A stretch of DNA of 64,000 bases, from positions 1 to 64,000 of the forward strand of contig NZ_BCTF01000024.1 in NCBI RefSeq assembly GCF_001571145.1, read 5' to 3'. Position 1 is the stretch's first letter. Every line of letters starts with the position of its first letter. The position numbers and the translations under genes were made by a program. Below are positions 17,834 through 28,379 of the stretch, in pieces. This DNA is from Hydrogenophaga flava NBRC 102514. GTDB lineage: Bacteria; Pseudomonadota; Gammaproteobacteria; Burkholderiales; Burkholderiaceae_C. The notes beneath the pieces were generated by a model, which did not search any database, was not told the DNA's origin, and saw only the letters and a list, made by a program, of their open reading frames with translations.

Positions 17834-18610
17834 ATGTCCCAGCGCTTTTTCGCTCATGCCTGCGTGGTGGTCGGCCTCAGTACCCTGTTGAGCGCCTGCG
17901 GAGGCGGCGATAGCGGCGACGACGCAGGGGGTGGTGGCAGCTCGGCCGAGAAGGTGGCCAGCTGTGGCCTCAACGGCGGCCCGCTGCGCATCATGCCTCT
18001 GGGCGACTCGATCACCGAGGGCGAAGCCGGCCACAACAGCTACCGCAGGGTGCTGTGGCAGCGCCTGAACGGCGCGGGGTGCTCGGTCAATCTGGTCGGC
18101 AGCAAGTCGGGCGTGTCCAAAGGCTCACGCGACAGCGGGTCGGTCAACCCACCCAACGCCGACTTTGATCTGGACCATGAAGGCTACTGGGACTATTCGG
18201 TCAACGAGCTCATTCCCCGGGTCGGCGGACTGGTGGCCCAGGCACAGCCCGATGTGGTTCTGGTTCACCTGGGCACCAACGACGTGCTCGGAGGTCAGTC
18301 GGCCGGCGGCGTTGCCCAGGAACTGGGTGGGCTGATCGACGCCATCCGCGCCGGCAAACCGGATGCACACATCCTGCTGGCCAAGATCATCCCGGCCGCC
18401 CCAGATCCCTCCGGTACCGCCGCCCTCAATCGCCAGATCGACGGCGTTGCGTCGAGCCGGTCCAGCGCCACCTCGCCGGTGGCGGTGGTCAACCAGGCCA
18501 GCGGGTACTCAACAGGTGACAACTACGATGGCGTGCATCCGAACCTCGGCGGCGAGGCCAAGCTGGGCAATCGCTGGGCTGATGCGGTGCTGGCCTGGCG
18601 CACCCAGTGA
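17834..18610 (+). CDS. SGNH/GDSL-family hydrolase lipoprotein
   Basis: Secreted esterase/lipase-like enzyme or carbohydrate esterase. The 258-residue protein has a lipoprotein signal with lipobox LLSAC (C22), then an acidic Gly/Ser/Asp-rich linker. The SGNH blocks are LGDSITEG (nucleophile S59), HLGTNDVLGG and, near the C-terminus, DGVHPN with the catalytic Asp and His. Family members include acyl-CoA thioesterases, polysaccharide deacetylases and cellulose-binding esterases; the substrate is unknown. It follows the ATPase gene by 26 bases and ends in a strong terminator. Confidence 0.85.
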   Translation: MSQRFFAHACVVVGLSTLLSACGGGDSGDDAGGGGSSAEKVASCGLNGGPLRIMPLGDSITEGEAGHNSYRRVLWQRLNGAGCSVNLVGSKSGVSKGSRDSGSVNPPNADFDLDHEGYWDYSVNELIPRVGGLVAQAQPDVVLVHLGTNDVLGGQSAGGVAQELGGLIDAIRAGKPDAHILLAKIIPAAPDPSGTAALNRQIDGVASSRSSATSPVAVVNQASGYSTGDNYDGVHPNLGGEAKLGNRWADAVLAWRTQ

Positions 18611-18637
18611 CCGACTGACTCCAGCCATCAGACAAAA

Positions 18638-18667
18638 AGAAACCCGGCAGCGCCGGGTTTCTTTTTT
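18638..18667. terminator. Bidirectional intrinsic terminator
   Basis: AGAAACCCGGC (18638-18648) and GCCGGGTTTCT (18652-18662) form an 11-bp stem around a three-base loop, with T-runs on both strands. It serves the convergent hydrolase and clpA genes. Confidence 0.92.
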
Positions 18668-18685
18668 CGTGACCTGGGCGACGGC

Positions 18686-21025
18686 TTAACCGGCGGTGGC
18701 TTCCTCGGGCTTGGCTTTGCCCTCTTTCTTGGGCAGCGGCTGGATGTCGAGCTTGACCTCCTGCGTTTCCTTGCCGTCCTCACCGACCTTGGACTCCAGG
18801 TCCACCGTCAGACGCCCACCCTCGGTCAGACGCCCGAACAGCAGTTCGTCGGCCAGTGCGCGGCGAATGGTGTCCTGGATCAGACGCTGCATCGGACGGG
18901 CACCCATCAGAGGGTCGAAACCCTTCTTGGCCAGGTGCTTGCGCAGCGTGTCGGTGAAGGTAACCTCCACTTTCTTCTCGGCCAGCTGGCCTTCCAGCTG
19001 CAGCAGGAACTTGTCCACCACGCGCATGATGATCTGCTCATCCAGCGCCTTGAAGCCGACGATGGCGTCCAGCCGGTTGCGGAACTCCGGCGTGAACAGG
19101 CGTTTGATATCGCCCATTTCGTCGCCGGCCACACGCGGGTTCGTGAAGCCGATGGTCGCCTTGTTCATGGTCTCGGCGCCCGCATTGGTCGTCATGATGA
19201 TGATGACGTTGCGGAAGTCGGCCTTGCGACCGTTGTTGTCCGTCAGCGTACCGTGGTCCATCACCTGCAGCAGCACGTTGAAGATGTCTGGATGGGCTTT
19301 CTCGATCTCGTCCAACAGCAGCACGCAATGCGGCTTCTTGGTGATGGCCTCGGTCAGCAGACCGCCCTGGTCGAAACCGACATAGCCCGGAGGCGCGCCA
19401 ATCAGGCGGCTGACCGCATGGCGCTCCATGTACTCCGACATGTCGAAGCGGATCAGGTCGATGCCCATGATGTAGGCCAGCTGCTTGGCGGCTTCGGTCT
19501 TGCCGACGCCGGTGGGGCCGCTGAACAGGAAAGCGCCGATCGGCTTGTCAGCCTTGCCCAGACCCGAACGCGCCATCTTGACGCTGGCGGCCAGCACTTC
19601 CAGCGCCTTGTCCTGGCCGAACACCACGCTCTTGAGGTCGCGCTCCAAGGTCTGCAGCTTGCCGCGGTCGTCGTTGGAAACGTTCGCGGGCGGAATGCGC
19701 GCGATCTTCGCCACGATTTCCTCGATCTCGGCCTTGCCGATGGTCTTCTTCCGCTTGGAAGGCGTGAGGATGCGCTGCGCCGCACCGGCCTCGTCGATCA
19801 CGTCGATGGCCTTGTCCGGCAGATGGCGGTCGTTGATGTACTTGGCCGAGAGCTCTGCGGCAGCCTGAAGGGCGGCCACCGCGTACTTGACGCTGTGGTG
19901 CTCCTCGAAACGACTCTTGAGCCCCTTGAGGATGTCCACCGTCTGCTCCACCGTCGGTTCGACCACGTCCACCTTCTGGAAGCGGCGGGAGAGCGCAGCA
20001 TCCTTCTCGAAGATACCGCGGTACTCGGTGAAGGTGGTCGCGCCGATGCACTTGAGCTGGCCGCTGGACAGCGCCGGCTTGAGCAGGTTCGATGCGTCCA
20101 GCGTTCCACCCGAAGCCGCACCGGCTCCGATGAGCGTGTGGATCTCGTCGATGAACAGGATGGCGTTGGGCTTGTCCTTCAGTGATTTGAGGACCGCCTT
20201 GAGGCGCTGCTCGAAATCGCCCCGGTACTTGGTGCCCGCCAGCAGTGCGCCCATATCGAGCGAGTACACCATGGCCTCGGCCAGGATGTCGGGCACATCG
20301 TTCTGGGTGATGCGCCAGGCCAGGCCTTCGGCGATCGCGGTCTTGCCCACGCCAGCCTCGCCAACCAGCAGCGGGTTGTTCTTGCGGCGGCGGCACAGGA
20401 TCTGGATCGTGCGCTCGACCTCGTACTCGCGACCGATCAGCGGGTCGATCTTTCCTTCCTTGGCCGCCTGGTTGAGGTTTTGGGTGAACTGCTCCAGTGG
20501 CGACTGCTTTTCATTGCTCTTGGCCTCGGCGCCCTGCTCTTCATTGTCCGCAGCACTTTCGCCGGGCTTGGACGACTCGGGCGGATCACTCTTGCGGATG
20601 CCGTGGGCAATGAAGTTCACCACGTCCAGGCGCGTCACGCCCTGCTGGTGCAAGTAGTAGACAGCGTGCGAGTCCTTCTCGCCGAAGATGGCCACCAGCA
20701 CGTTGGCGCCGGTCACCTCTTTCTTGCCATTGCCGGTGGATTGCACGTGCATGATCGCGCGCTGGATCACCCGCTGGAACCCCAGCGTGGGCTGCGTGTC
20801 CACCTCGTCGGTGCCAGCGACCTGGGGGGTGTTGTCCTTGATGAAGTTCGTCAGGGACTTGCGCAGGTCGTCGATATTGGCCGAGCAGGCACGCAATACC
20901 TCGGTTGCACTGGGGTTGTCCAGCAGCGCCAAGAGCAGGTGCTCAACCGTGATGAATTCGTGCCGTTGCTGGCGGGCCTCAACGAAGGCCATATGCAAGC
21001 TGACTTCAAGTTCCTGGGCGATCAT
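18686..21025 (-). CDS. clpA: ATP-dependent Clp protease ATP-binding subunit ClpA
   Basis: AAA+ unfoldase that feeds proteins to ClpP. The 779-residue protein has the double Clp N-domain (1-145), Walker A GEAGVGKT (222-229) with Walker B FIDEIH (291-296), and a second module with GPTGVGKT (503-510) and [12 protein letters not shown]. The ClpP-binding loop IGF follows NKAT near residue 620. An acidic linker (about 150-175) joins the N-domain to D1. clpS lies 92 bases upstream on the same strand, the usual operon. The C-terminal tail is Lys/Glu-rich. Confidence 0.97.
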   Translation of the reverse strand: MIAQELEVSLHMAFVEARQQRHEFITVEHLLLALLDNPSATEVLRACSANIDDLRKSLTNFIKDNTPQVAGTDEVDTQPTLGFQRVIQRAIMHVQSTGNGKKEVTGANVLVAIFGEKDSHAVYYLHQQGVTRLDVVNFIAHGIRKSDPPESSKPGESAADNEEQGAEAKSNEKQSPLEQFTQNLNQAAKEGKIDPLIGREYEVERTIQILCRRRKNNPLLVGEAGVGKTAIAEGLAWRITQNDVPDILAEAMVYSLDMGALLAGTKYRGDFEQRLKAVLKSLKDKPNAILFIDEIHTLIGAGAASGGTLDASNLLKPALSSGQLKCIGATTFTEYRGIFEKDAALSRRFQKVDVVEPTVEQTVDILKGLKSRFEEHHSVKYAVAALQAAAELSAKYINDRHLPDKAIDVIDEAGAAQRILTPSKRKKTIGKAEIEEIVAKIARIPPANVSNDDRGKLQTLERDLKSVVFGQDKALEVLAASVKMARSGLGKADKPIGAFLFSGPTGVGKTEAAKQLAYIMGIDLIRFDMSEYMERHAVSRLIGAPPGYVGFDQGGLLTEAITKKPHCVLLLDEIEKAHPDIFNVLLQVMDHGTLTDNNGRKADFRNVIIIMTTNAGAETMNKATIGFTNPRVAGDEMGDIKRLFTPEFRNRLDAIVGFKALDEQIIMRVVDKFLLQLEGQLAEKKVEVTFTDTLRKHLAKKGFDPLMGARPMQRLIQDTIRRALADELLFGRLTEGGRLTVDLESKVGEDGKETQEVKLDIQPLPKKEGKAKPEEATAG

Positions 21026-21117
21026 GGACGCTTCCTTTGGGCTGGTGAGAATCTGAAACGCAAGCGTTCGGGTAGAGGTTTACAGGGAAGAGACCATCAG
21101 TTGGGGTAGACCCATCT

Positions 21118-21474
21118 TTATTCAACCGGTTCACTCAGGCATTGCAACGGATGACCTGCGGCACGGGACGCTGCCAGCACCTGATCGACCTTGGTGCTGG
21201 CCACGTCCCGGGTGTAGATGCCGCAGATGCCTTTGCCCTCCAAGTGGATCTTGAGCATGATCTGGGTGGCGGTTTCCCGGTCCTTGCTGAAAAATTCCTG
21301 AATCACATGCACGACGAACTCCATGGGTGTGAAGTCGTCGTTGAGCAACACGACCTGAAACATCTGAGGTGGCTTGGTGCGCTGCGTGCGCCGCTCAAGC
21401 ACCACCGAGTCGTCGCTGCCGACGCCTGTCGGAGCTGCTGGAACTGGGGGTTTCTTCGGGATCTGAGTGGCCAT
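21118..21474 (-). CDS. clpS: ClpA adaptor protein ClpS
   Basis: Recruits N-degron substrates to ClpAP. The 118-residue protein has a flexible N-terminus, then [21 protein letters not shown], the substrate-pocket region, and [20 protein letters not shown]. The ATG at 21474 is chosen since the family starts just before such a basic-proline tail; the frame continues upstream without coding signal. It precedes clpA. Confidence 0.95.
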   Translation of the reverse strand: MATQIPKKPPVPAAPTGVGSDDSVVLERRTQRTKPPQMFQVVLLNDDFTPMEFVVHVIQEFFSKDRETATQIMLKIHLEGKGICGIYTRDVASTKVDQVLAASRAAGHPLQCLSEPVE

Positions 21475-21524
21475 GAAAATGATTCTAGCGGCCAGCCGCC
21501 CCGAAGATCCGGCTGTGGACATGT

Positions 21525-21568
21525 CCAGACAAGCCCCGGCCGGTGCGTTGCGCCCGCCGGGTGTCTGG
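21525..21568. repeat. Stem-loop in the clpS leader
   Basis: CCAGACA (21525-21531) and CCCGGC (21535-21540) pair with GCCGGG (21556-21561) and TGTCTGG (21562-21568), giving a 13-bp stem with a three-base bulge, about 50 bases upstream of clpS. No T-run follows. A leader structure or chance are the options. Confidence 0.4.
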
Positions 21569-21622
21569 TACATCTGCTGCTGACCCTTTCCATGGATCCA
21601 TTGTCGGCCTTGCCGCCAAGAA

Positions 21623-21658
21623 AAAACCGCCAAGGAACGGCAATTCCTGGCGGCTTTT
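21623..21658 (-). terminator. Intrinsic terminator after icd
   Basis: CCGCCAAGGAA and TTCCTGGCGG form an imperfect stem with one bulged base and loop CGGCAA; read leftward it ends in a run of T. It separates icd from clpS. Confidence 0.85.
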
Positions 21659-21690
21659 GTGCCCTTTCGTCGAAGGGAGAAAGACCAGAC

Positions 21691-22944
21691 CTACATGTGG
21701 TCAATCATGACCTGTCCGAAACCGGAGCACGACACTTGGGTTGCACCGTCCATCAGCCGGGCGAAGTCGTAGGTCACCCTCTTGGACAGGATGGCCTGCT
21801 CCATGGCCGAAATGATCAGGTCGGCCGCCTCCGTCCAGCCCATGTGGCGCAACATCATTTCAGCCGACAGAATCTCGGACCCGGGGTTCACGTAGTCCTT
21901 GCCAGCGTACTTCGGCGCGGTGCCGTGGGCGGCCTCGAAGCAGGCCACCGAGTCGGACAGGTTGGCACCCGGGGCGATGCCAATGCCCCCCACCTGCGCC
22001 GCCAGGGCATCGGAGATGTAGTCGCCATTGAGGTTGAGCGTGGCGATCACCGAGTATTCGGCCGGCCGCAGCAGGATCTGCTGCAGGAAGGCGTCGGCGA
22101 TCGAGTCCTTGATCACGATGTTGCGACCAGTCCTGGGATTCTTGAACTGGCACCACGGACCGCCGTCAATGGGCTGGGCACCGAACTCCTTCTGGGCCAA
22201 GGCGTAACCCCAGTCACGGAACCCCCCCTCGGTGAACTTCATGATGTTGCCCTTGTGAACCAGGGTCACGCTGGGCTTGTCGTTGTCGATGGCGTACTGG
22301 ATCGCCTTGCGCACCAGCCGTTCGGTGCCTTCGATCGACACCGGCTTGATGCCGATGCCAGAGGTCTCCGGGAAGCGGATCTTGGTCACGCCCATCTCGT
22401 CCTGTAGGAACTTGATCAGCTTTTTCGCCTTGTCGCTCTGGGCGGCGTATTCGATGCCGGCGTAGATGTCTTCCGAGTTCTCGCGGAAGATCACCATGTT
22501 GGTCTTCTCGGGCTCCTTCAGCGGCGACGGCACGCCCTTGAAGTACTGCACAGGCCGCAGGCATACGTACAGGTCCAACTCCTGGCGCAGCGCCACGTTG
22601 AGCGAACGGATCCCGCCGCCCACCGGCGTGGTCAGAGGTCCTTTGATAGAGACCACATACTCTTTGAGCGCGGCCAGCGTCTCTTCCGGTAGCCAGACGT
22701 CGGGGCCATACACCTTGGTCGATTTCTCGCCTGCGAAGACCTCCATCCAGTGGATCCTGCGCTTGCCGCCGTAGGCCTTCTCCACCGCAGCATCGACCAC
22801 TTTGAGCATCACCGGCGTGATGTCCAGACCGGTACCATCGCCTTCGATGTAGGGCACGATGGGCTCGTCCGGCACGTTCAGCGACATGTCCTGATTGACA
22901 GTGATCTTCTGGCCCTGGGCTGGCACCTTGATGTGCTGATACAT
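21691..22944 (-). CDS. icd: NADP-dependent isocitrate dehydrogenase, dimeric type
   Basis: TCA-cycle enzyme converting isocitrate to 2-oxoglutarate. The 417-residue protein matches E. coli Icd (416) and shows [29 protein letters not shown] (S114 corresponds to the serine phosphorylated by AceK in E. coli), [10 protein letters not shown], and [17 protein letters not shown]. The ATG at 22944 fits the family N-terminus. A second, unrelated NADP isocitrate dehydrogenase lies 650 bases away on the same strand. Confidence 0.97.
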   Translation of the reverse strand: MYQHIKVPAQGQKITVNQDMSLNVPDEPIVPYIEGDGTGLDITPVMLKVVDAAVEKAYGGKRRIHWMEVFAGEKSTKVYGPDVWLPEETLAALKEYVVSIKGPLTTPVGGGIRSLNVALRQELDLYVCLRPVQYFKGVPSPLKEPEKTNMVIFRENSEDIYAGIEYAAQSDKAKKLIKFLQDEMGVTKIRFPETSGIGIKPVSIEGTERLVRKAIQYAIDNDKPSVTLVHKGNIMKFTEGGFRDWGYALAQKEFGAQPIDGGPWCQFKNPRTGRNIVIKDSIADAFLQQILLRPAEYSVIATLNLNGDYISDALAAQVGGIGIAPGANLSDSVACFEAAHGTAPKYAGKDYVNPGSEILSAEMMLRHMGWTEAADLIISAMEQAILSKRVTYDFARLMDGATQVSCSGFGQVMIDHM

Positions 22945-23079
22945 GGAAAACGATCTCCGGTGGGATGATGGATGCGGACAACTCTGGGGCCAGGATCGGC
23001 CCAGACAGCCAGAAATTCTATTCCGCCTGACAAGACTGATCGCGCACAATGCGCGCTTGCACGACACGAGAACCTCCCC

Positions 23080-23532
23080 ATGATTCGCCGGACCACCCTC
23101 ATCGGCCTGCTGGCCCTGTTTGCTTCTTCCGCATGGTCTCAGACCGCGCCACAACTCGACCTACCCAAGGTCACACTGAAGGCCGGCATGCACCTGATCC
23201 ACGCCCAGGTGGCCTCCACGCCTGAGCAGCGGGCGACGGGCCTCATGTTCCGCGCCGAGATGCCCGCCAACGAGGGCATGCTTTTCGTGTTCGAGGAGCC
23301 TGCCGGGCAGTGCTTCTGGATGAAGAACACCCTCCTGCCTCTCACCGCTGCCTTCGTGGCAGACGATGGCACCATCGTGAACCTGGCCGACATGATGCCC
23401 AAGACGCTCGACTCGCATTGCTCGGCCAAGCCGGTGCGGTACGTGCTCGAAATGCACCAGGGCTGGTTCGCCAAACGCGGCATACAGGCAGGGTCTCGGC
23501 TTGGGGGCCCTCCGTTCGACGGACGGCGTTGA
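23080..23532 (+). CDS. Exported DUF192-domain protein
   Basis: Small (150-residue) protein with a Sec signal (hydrophobic [15 protein letters not shown], cleavage probably after WSQ) and one DUF192 domain: [39 protein letters not shown] and [21 protein letters not shown]. The biochemical role is unknown; family members are usually exported single-domain proteins. The ATG at 23080 is picked because it begins the signal peptide. It is divergent from icd and convergent with the second isocitrate dehydrogenase gene. Confidence 0.85.
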   Translation: MIRRTTLIGLLALFASSAWSQTAPQLDLPKVTLKAGMHLIHAQVASTPEQRATGLMFRAEMPANEGMLFVFEEPAGQCFWMKNTLLPLTAAFVADDGTIVNLADMMPKTLDSHCSAKPVRYVLEMHQGWFAKRGIQAGSRLGGPPFDGRR

Positions 23533-23545
23533 GCCACAACGTGAC

Positions 23546-23575
23546 AAAAAAGCCCGCTGGATGGCGGGCTTTTTT
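23546..23575. terminator. Bidirectional intrinsic terminator
   Basis: AAAAAAGCCCGC and GCGGGCTTTTTT form a perfect 12-bp stem around a six-base loop, with T-runs on both strands, between the DUF192 gene and the monomeric isocitrate dehydrogenase gene. Confidence 0.93.
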
Positions 23576-23595
23576 CATGGCGAGTGGCGTAGACC

Positions 23596-25830
23596 TCAGG
23601 CCACGGACTCCAGCGCAGCGTTGAGCGTCTTGCTCGGCCGCATCACGGTGGAGAGCTTGTCGAAGTCGGGCTTGTAGTAACCGCCGATGTCCACCGGCTT
23701 GCCCTGCACTTCGGTCAGCTCAGCGACGATGGCCTGCTCGTTGTCCGCCAGCTGCTTGGCCAGCGGCGCAAACTTGGCCGCCAGTTCGGCGTCCTCGGTC
23801 TGTGCAGCGAGTTCCTGCGCCCAGAACAGCGCCAGGTAGAACTGGCTGCCCCGGTTGTCGAGCTGACCCGTCTTGGGCGACGGATTCTTGTTGTTGTCCA
23901 GCAGCTTGCCGGTGGCGCTGTCCAGGGTCTTGGCCAGCAGCTTGGCCTTGCTGTTCCCCGTCTTCAGGCCCAGATCTTCCAGCGAAACAGCCAGTGCCAG
24001 GAACTCACCCAGCGAATCCCAGCGGAGGTGGTTTTCCTCCACCAGCTGCTGCACGTGCTTGGGTGCCGATCCGCCGGCACCCGTTTCGTACATGCCGCCG
24101 CCGGCCATCAGGGGCACGATGGACAGCATCTTGGCCGAGGTACCCAGTTCCATGATGGGGAACAGGTCGGTCAGGTAGTCGCGCAGGATGTTGCCCGTGG
24201 CACTGATGGTGTCCAGGCCACGGATCACGCGCTCAAGCGTATAGCGCATGGCACGAACCTGGCTCATGATCTGGATGTCCAGACCGTTGGTGTCGTGCTC
24301 GTGCAGGTACATCTTGACCTTGCGGATCAGCTGGGCCTCGTGCGGGCGGTAGGCGTCCAGCCAGAACACCACTGGCATGCCGGAGTTGCGCGCGCGGTTG
24401 ACGGCCAGCTTGACCCAGTCGCGAATGGCCGCGTCCTTGACCTGGCACATGCGCCAGATGTCACCGGCTTCCACGTTCTGGCTCAGCAGCACCTCACCGG
24501 TTTCCAGGTCGGTGATGTTGGCAATACCGTCTTCGGTGATCTCGAAGGTCTTGTCGTGAGAGCCGTACTCCTCAGCCTGCTGCGCCATCAGGCCGACGTT
24601 GGGCACCGTGCCCATGGTCTTGGGGTCGAAGGCGCCGTGCCACTTGCAGAAGTTGATCATCTCCTGGTAGATGCGGGCGAAGGTCGACTCGGGCATCACG
24701 GCCTTGACGTCCTTGAGGCGGCCGTTGGCATCCCACATCTTGCCGCCATTGCGGATCATGGCCGGCATCGACGCGTCCACGATCACGTCGTTGGGCGAGT
24801 GGAAGTTGGTGATGCCCTTGGCCGAGTCCACCATGGCCAGTTCGGGGCGGTGCTCGTGGCAAGCGTGCAGGTCGCGCTTGATCTCGTCCTGCTTGGACTG
24901 CGGCAGCGTGGCGATCTTGTTGTACAGATCAACCATGCCGTTGTTGACGTTGACGCCCAGCTCTTTGAACAGCTCGCCGTGCTTTTCGAAGGCTTCCTTG
25001 TAGAAGATCTTCACGCAGTGACCGAACACGATGGGGTGCGAGACCTTCATCATCGTGGCCTTGACGTGCAGCGAGAACATCACGCCTGTCTTGCGGGCGT
25101 CTTCAATTTCTTTCTCGTAGAAAGCCAGCAGGGCCTTCTTGCTCATGAACATGCTGTCGATCACTTCGCGGTCGAGCAGGGAAACCTTCGGCTTGAGCAC
25201 GATGGTCTTGCCGCTCTTGGTGATCAGCTCCATCTTCACGTCGCGCGCCTTGTCCAGCGTGATCGACTTTTCACCGTGGTAGAAGTCGCCGGCGTGCATG
25301 TGAGACACGTGCGATTGCGAGGCCTGGCTCCATTCGGCCATGCTGTGCGGGTTCTTGCGGGCGAACTCTTTGACCGCGCGCGGGGCGCGGCGGTCCGAGT
25401 TGCCCTCGCGCAGCACCGGGTTTACGGCCGAACCAGTGCACTTGGAATAGCGGGCCTTGATGGCCTGCTCTTCTTCGTTCTTCGGGTTTTCGGGGTAGTC
25501 CGGAATCGCATAGCCCTTGCCTTGCAACTCCTTGATCGCGGCCTTGAGCTGGGCGATCGAGGCGCTGATGTTGGGGAGCTTGATGATGTTGGCTTCGGGG
25601 CGCAGCGTCAGCTTGCCCAGCTCGCCCAGGTAATCCGGGACGCGCTGTTCTTCGGTCAGGTGTTCCGGGAACTGAGCCAGGATGCGGGCGACGACGGAGA
25701 TGTCGCTGGTGGTCACGTTGACGCCCGCAGGGGCGGCAAAGGTGCGGATGATGGGCAGGAACGACGCCGTCGCCAGCAGGGGCGCTTCGTCGGTGAGGGT
25801 GTAAACGATGGTCGAGGACGGTTGGCTCAT
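23596..25830 (-). CDS. icd2: NADP-dependent isocitrate dehydrogenase, monomeric type
   Basis: Second isocitrate dehydrogenase, of the ~740-residue monomeric class (IDH-II). The 744-residue length is diagnostic, as are [20 protein letters not shown] at the N-terminus, [49 protein letters not shown] and [15 protein letters not shown]. It shares no visible sequence likeness with icd nearby. The ATG at 25830 is preceded by a purine-rich stretch. Having both isozymes adjacent is noteworthy. Confidence 0.97.
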   Translation of the reverse strand: MSQPSSTIVYTLTDEAPLLATASFLPIIRTFAAPAGVNVTTSDISVVARILAQFPEHLTEEQRVPDYLGELGKLTLRPEANIIKLPNISASIAQLKAAIKELQGKGYAIPDYPENPKNEEEQAIKARYSKCTGSAVNPVLREGNSDRRAPRAVKEFARKNPHSMAEWSQASQSHVSHMHAGDFYHGEKSITLDKARDVKMELITKSGKTIVLKPKVSLLDREVIDSMFMSKKALLAFYEKEIEDARKTGVMFSLHVKATMMKVSHPIVFGHCVKIFYKEAFEKHGELFKELGVNVNNGMVDLYNKIATLPQSKQDEIKRDLHACHEHRPELAMVDSAKGITNFHSPNDVIVDASMPAMIRNGGKMWDANGRLKDVKAVMPESTFARIYQEMINFCKWHGAFDPKTMGTVPNVGLMAQQAEEYGSHDKTFEITEDGIANITDLETGEVLLSQNVEAGDIWRMCQVKDAAIRDWVKLAVNRARNSGMPVVFWLDAYRPHEAQLIRKVKMYLHEHDTNGLDIQIMSQVRAMRYTLERVIRGLDTISATGNILRDYLTDLFPIMELGTSAKMLSIVPLMAGGGMYETGAGGSAPKHVQQLVEENHLRWDSLGEFLALAVSLEDLGLKTGNSKAKLLAKTLDSATGKLLDNNKNPSPKTGQLDNRGSQFYLALFWAQELAAQTEDAELAAKFAPLAKQLADNEQAIVAELTEVQGKPVDIGGYYKPDFDKLSTVMRPSKTLNAALESVA

Positions 25831-26031
25831 GGCATGGCTCCTGATGTCGTTGTTGGAAATCCGCCGCTCCCGACAAGCTCGGGGCAAGCGATCGATGGTG
25901 TGGGATTTTGCTTTCAGTCCTCTGACCTCGGCTTCAAAATTCGAAGCGTTATCTCACATAACAAAATTGAACATCAAAAATCCCAACTTTTTTCGCTGTT
26001 GCCGCGACTGCATGGGCCCGAGGCCATGAAA

Positions 26032-26062
26032 AAAGCCCGGAGGCACGACACCTTCGGGCTTT
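26032..26062 (-). terminator. Intrinsic terminator after sodB
   Basis: AAAGCCCGGAGG and CCTTCGGGCTTT make a 12-bp stem (one G-U pair) with a seven-base loop; leftward it continues into a run of six T. The AT-rich stretch from here to 25830 should hold the promoter of icd2; I see no clear -35/-10 pair in it. Confidence 0.9.
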
Positions 26063-26087
26063 GTAGAACCGGATCGGTTCGTCGCCG

Positions 26088-26669
26088 TCAGGCGAAGTTG
26101 CTTTCAGCAAACGACCAGTTGACCAGCTTGTCCAGGAAGGTTTCAACGAACTTCGGGCGCAGGTTGCGGTAGTCGATGTAGTAGGCGTGCTCCCACACGT
26201 CAACGGTCAGCAGGGCCTTGTCGCCGGTCGTCAGGGGCGTGCCGGCGGCACCCATGTTGACGATGTCCACGGTGCCGTCGGCCTTCTTGACCAGCCAGGT
26301 CCAGCCGGAACCGAAGTTGCCCACGGCGGACTTGACGAAGGCTTCCTTGAAGGCGGCATAGCTGCCCCACTTGGCATTGATAGCAGCGGCCAGCGCACCG
26401 GAAGGCTCACCACCACCGTTGGGCTTCATGCAGTTCCAGAAGAAGGTGTGGTTCCAGATCTGGGCGGCGTTGTTGTAGATGCCACCGCTGGACTTCTTGA
26501 CGATCGATTCGAGGTCCATGGACTCGAACTCGGTGCCTTTCTGCAGGTTGTTGAGGTTCACCACGTAGGCGTTGTGGTGCTTGCCGTGGTGGAACTCCAG
26601 CGTTTCCTTGGAGTAGTGCGGCGCCAAGGCGTCGATGGCGTACGGCAGTGCGGGCAGGGTGTGTTCCAT
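26088..26669 (-). CDS. sodB: Iron superoxide dismutase
   Basis: Cytoplasmic superoxide dismutase of 193 residues, the same size as E. coli SodB. Metal ligands are H27, H74, D157 and H161 ([24 protein letters not shown]). Gln70 in NNAAQIWNH together with the FWNCM sequence points to the iron-type enzyme. It begins about 90 bases after xseA ends and could be read with it or from its own promoter there. Confidence 0.95.
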   Translation of the reverse strand: MEHTLPALPYAIDALAPHYSKETLEFHHGKHHNAYVVNLNNLQKGTEFESMDLESIVKKSSGGIYNNAAQIWNHTFFWNCMKPNGGGEPSGALAAAINAKWGSYAAFKEAFVKSAVGNFGSGWTWLVKKADGTVDIVNMGAAGTPLTTGDKALLTVDVWEHAYYIDYRNLRPKFVETFLDKLVNWSFAESNFA

Positions 26670-26762
26670 GTGGGGTCCTCGTCTGTTGAGTGGGAAAAGT
26701 CCGGCGCATTGTAGGCAACACGTTGAACCGCTGCTGCCCTCAGGGGAAAAGAGGTCCGCCCA

Positions 26763-28112
26763 TCAACGGTCTGCTGTCAGATCCACCGAACCGTCTGCCA
26801 GGGTCGCAGTGACGGATTGGCCGGGCTGCACCAGAGCGGCTTTGGTGATCGCTCGCCCATCACGGTCGGATAGAAACGCATAGCCGCGTTCAAGCACAAG
26901 CATCGGATCCAGCAGACCGAGTGCAGTCTCACAGCGTTCCAGCCGCTGCGCGTGCGCCGACAGAGCGCGCGCGACCGCCTGGGGCAACGTGGAAGACAAC
27001 CGCTCCAGATGGAGCGCGTGGCGCTGCTGGCGCAACTGCACCGCCGACGTGAGCCGGTGCTGCAGGGCCGACAGCCGCTGGCTGCTGTCGTGCAGGCGAC
27101 CAGAGGGGCGCCCCAGCCGCTGAGCCAGCCGGTCCAGCCGCTGCGCCCGCAGGTCCAGACCCCGCCACACCAAATCCCTGAGATCGGTTTCGAGCTGCTC
27201 CAGTTCGTCGAGCCGTTGTTGACGGGTTGGTGCGCACAGCTCTGCTGCCGCGGTAGGCGTGGGGGCCCGCAGGTCGGCCGCAAAGTCGGACAAGGTGAAA
27301 TCGGTCTCGTGCCCTACGCCGCAGACCACCGGCATAGGCGCGCGCACGACCGCGCGCACCACCGATTCGTCGTTGAACGCCCAGAGGTCTTCCAGCGATC
27401 CGCCTCCACGAACCAGCAGAAGCACATCGCCTTCACCGGAGTCCCTGAAGCGATGGTAGGCCTGCTCCAGCGCCCGGCAGATCTCCTGCGGCGCCTGCGC
27501 GCCCTGCACCGACGCAGGATGCACCAGCACCGGTATGTGGGGCACCCGCCGCCGCAAGGCAGTCACCACGTCGCGCAGCGCAGCCGCTCCCATCGAGGTG
27601 ACGACAGCGATGCTCCGGGGCTGCGAGGGCAGAGCCCGTTTGCGCTGGGGATCAAACAGCCCCTCAGCCTCCAGCCTCGCCTTGAGCCGGATGAACTGTT
27701 CGAACAATGCGCCCTGCCCCGCCGGCTTGAGCGATTCAACGATCAGTTGCAGGTCACCGCGCGGACCATAAACATCCAGCCGGCCCTGAGCCTGCACCAG
27801 CACCCCATCCCGGGGAGCAAACTGCAGCTGATCAGCCGCACGGCGGAACATGGCACAACGCAACTGACCCGATTCGTCCTTCAGCGAAAAGTAGCAGTGC
27901 CCGCTGGCGGCACGGGAGAAGCCCGAGATCTCGCCACGCACCGCCACCGGGTTGAAACGAACAGACAAAGCGTCCGCAATCGCTTGCATCAGCGGCCCAA
28001 CCGCCCACACGCGCCGCGCAGAGCTGTCGTCCGGCGTGAAAAACGGCTCAGACACAGGCATCTCCGGGTTGAACCTGTCCACAAGGCGCGCCGTTGCTGG
28101 AATCCGAGCCAT
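26763..28112 (-). CDS. xseA: Exodeoxyribonuclease VII large subunit
   Basis: Single-strand-specific exonuclease subunit that acts with XseB. The 449-residue protein has an N-terminal OB-fold (VRGEISGFSRAASGHCYFSLKDE, CAMFRRAA), the catalytic-domain stretches VVTSMGAAALRDV, VRGGGSLEDLWAFN and CGVGHETDFTLSDFAADLRAPTP (the last two motifs contiguous in family), followed by a long helical Arg/Leu/Gln-rich region. The ATG at 28112 has GGGGGTG just upstream; the in-frame ATG at 28061 is an alternative. xseB is not in the window. Confidence 0.95.
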   Translation of the reverse strand: MARIPATARLVDRFNPEMPVSEPFFTPDDSSARRVWAVGPLMQAIADALSVRFNPVAVRGEISGFSRAASGHCYFSLKDESGQLRCAMFRRAADQLQFAPRDGVLVQAQGRLDVYGPRGDLQLIVESLKPAGQGALFEQFIRLKARLEAEGLFDPQRKRALPSQPRSIAVVTSMGAAALRDVVTALRRRVPHIPVLVHPASVQGAQAPQEICRALEQAYHRFRDSGEGDVLLLVRGGGSLEDLWAFNDESVVRAVVRAPMPVVCGVGHETDFTLSDFAADLRAPTPTAAAELCAPTRQQRLDELEQLETDLRDLVWRGLDLRAQRLDRLAQRLGRPSGRLHDSSQRLSALQHRLTSAVQLRQQRHALHLERLSSTLPQAVARALSAHAQRLERCETALGLLDPMLVLERGYAFLSDRDGRAITKAALVQPGQSVTATLADGSVDLTADR

Positions 28113-28249
28113 CCACCCCCGTGTCGTCTGCGATCCGCAGGAAGTGGCTTGATTTCAAAGCACTTTGGGCTGCCTGTTTTGTCATCGAACTGTTGAAATG
28201 CAGACGTTTGGCGGGATCCACCGGTGTCGGGGCGCTGTTTTGCACAAAG

Positions 28250-28258
28250 TTATCCACA
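28250..28258 (+). promoter_or_regulatory. Consensus DnaA box
   Basis: TTATCCACA is an exact match to the DnaA box consensus. It lies in the 267-bp space between the divergent xseA and exbB genes. A single box could regulate one of these genes or be a chance match; no cluster of boxes suggests an origin. Confidence 0.55.
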
Positions 28259-28379
28259 GAATCTGTGCATGGCCCCAGGGTTGGCTGCCGATGGCCGACC
28301 CCGGTCGTTGGAGCGAAAGGCCACGCCGGGCGGGCGCAAGGCCTGAGACATAATCAAAAGATTGCACCGGAGCCCTGAT

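Noticed and set aside
28190-28204. SOS-box-like CTG...CAG near xseA
   Set aside because: The spacing is eight bases, not ten, and no AT-rich palindrome supports it.
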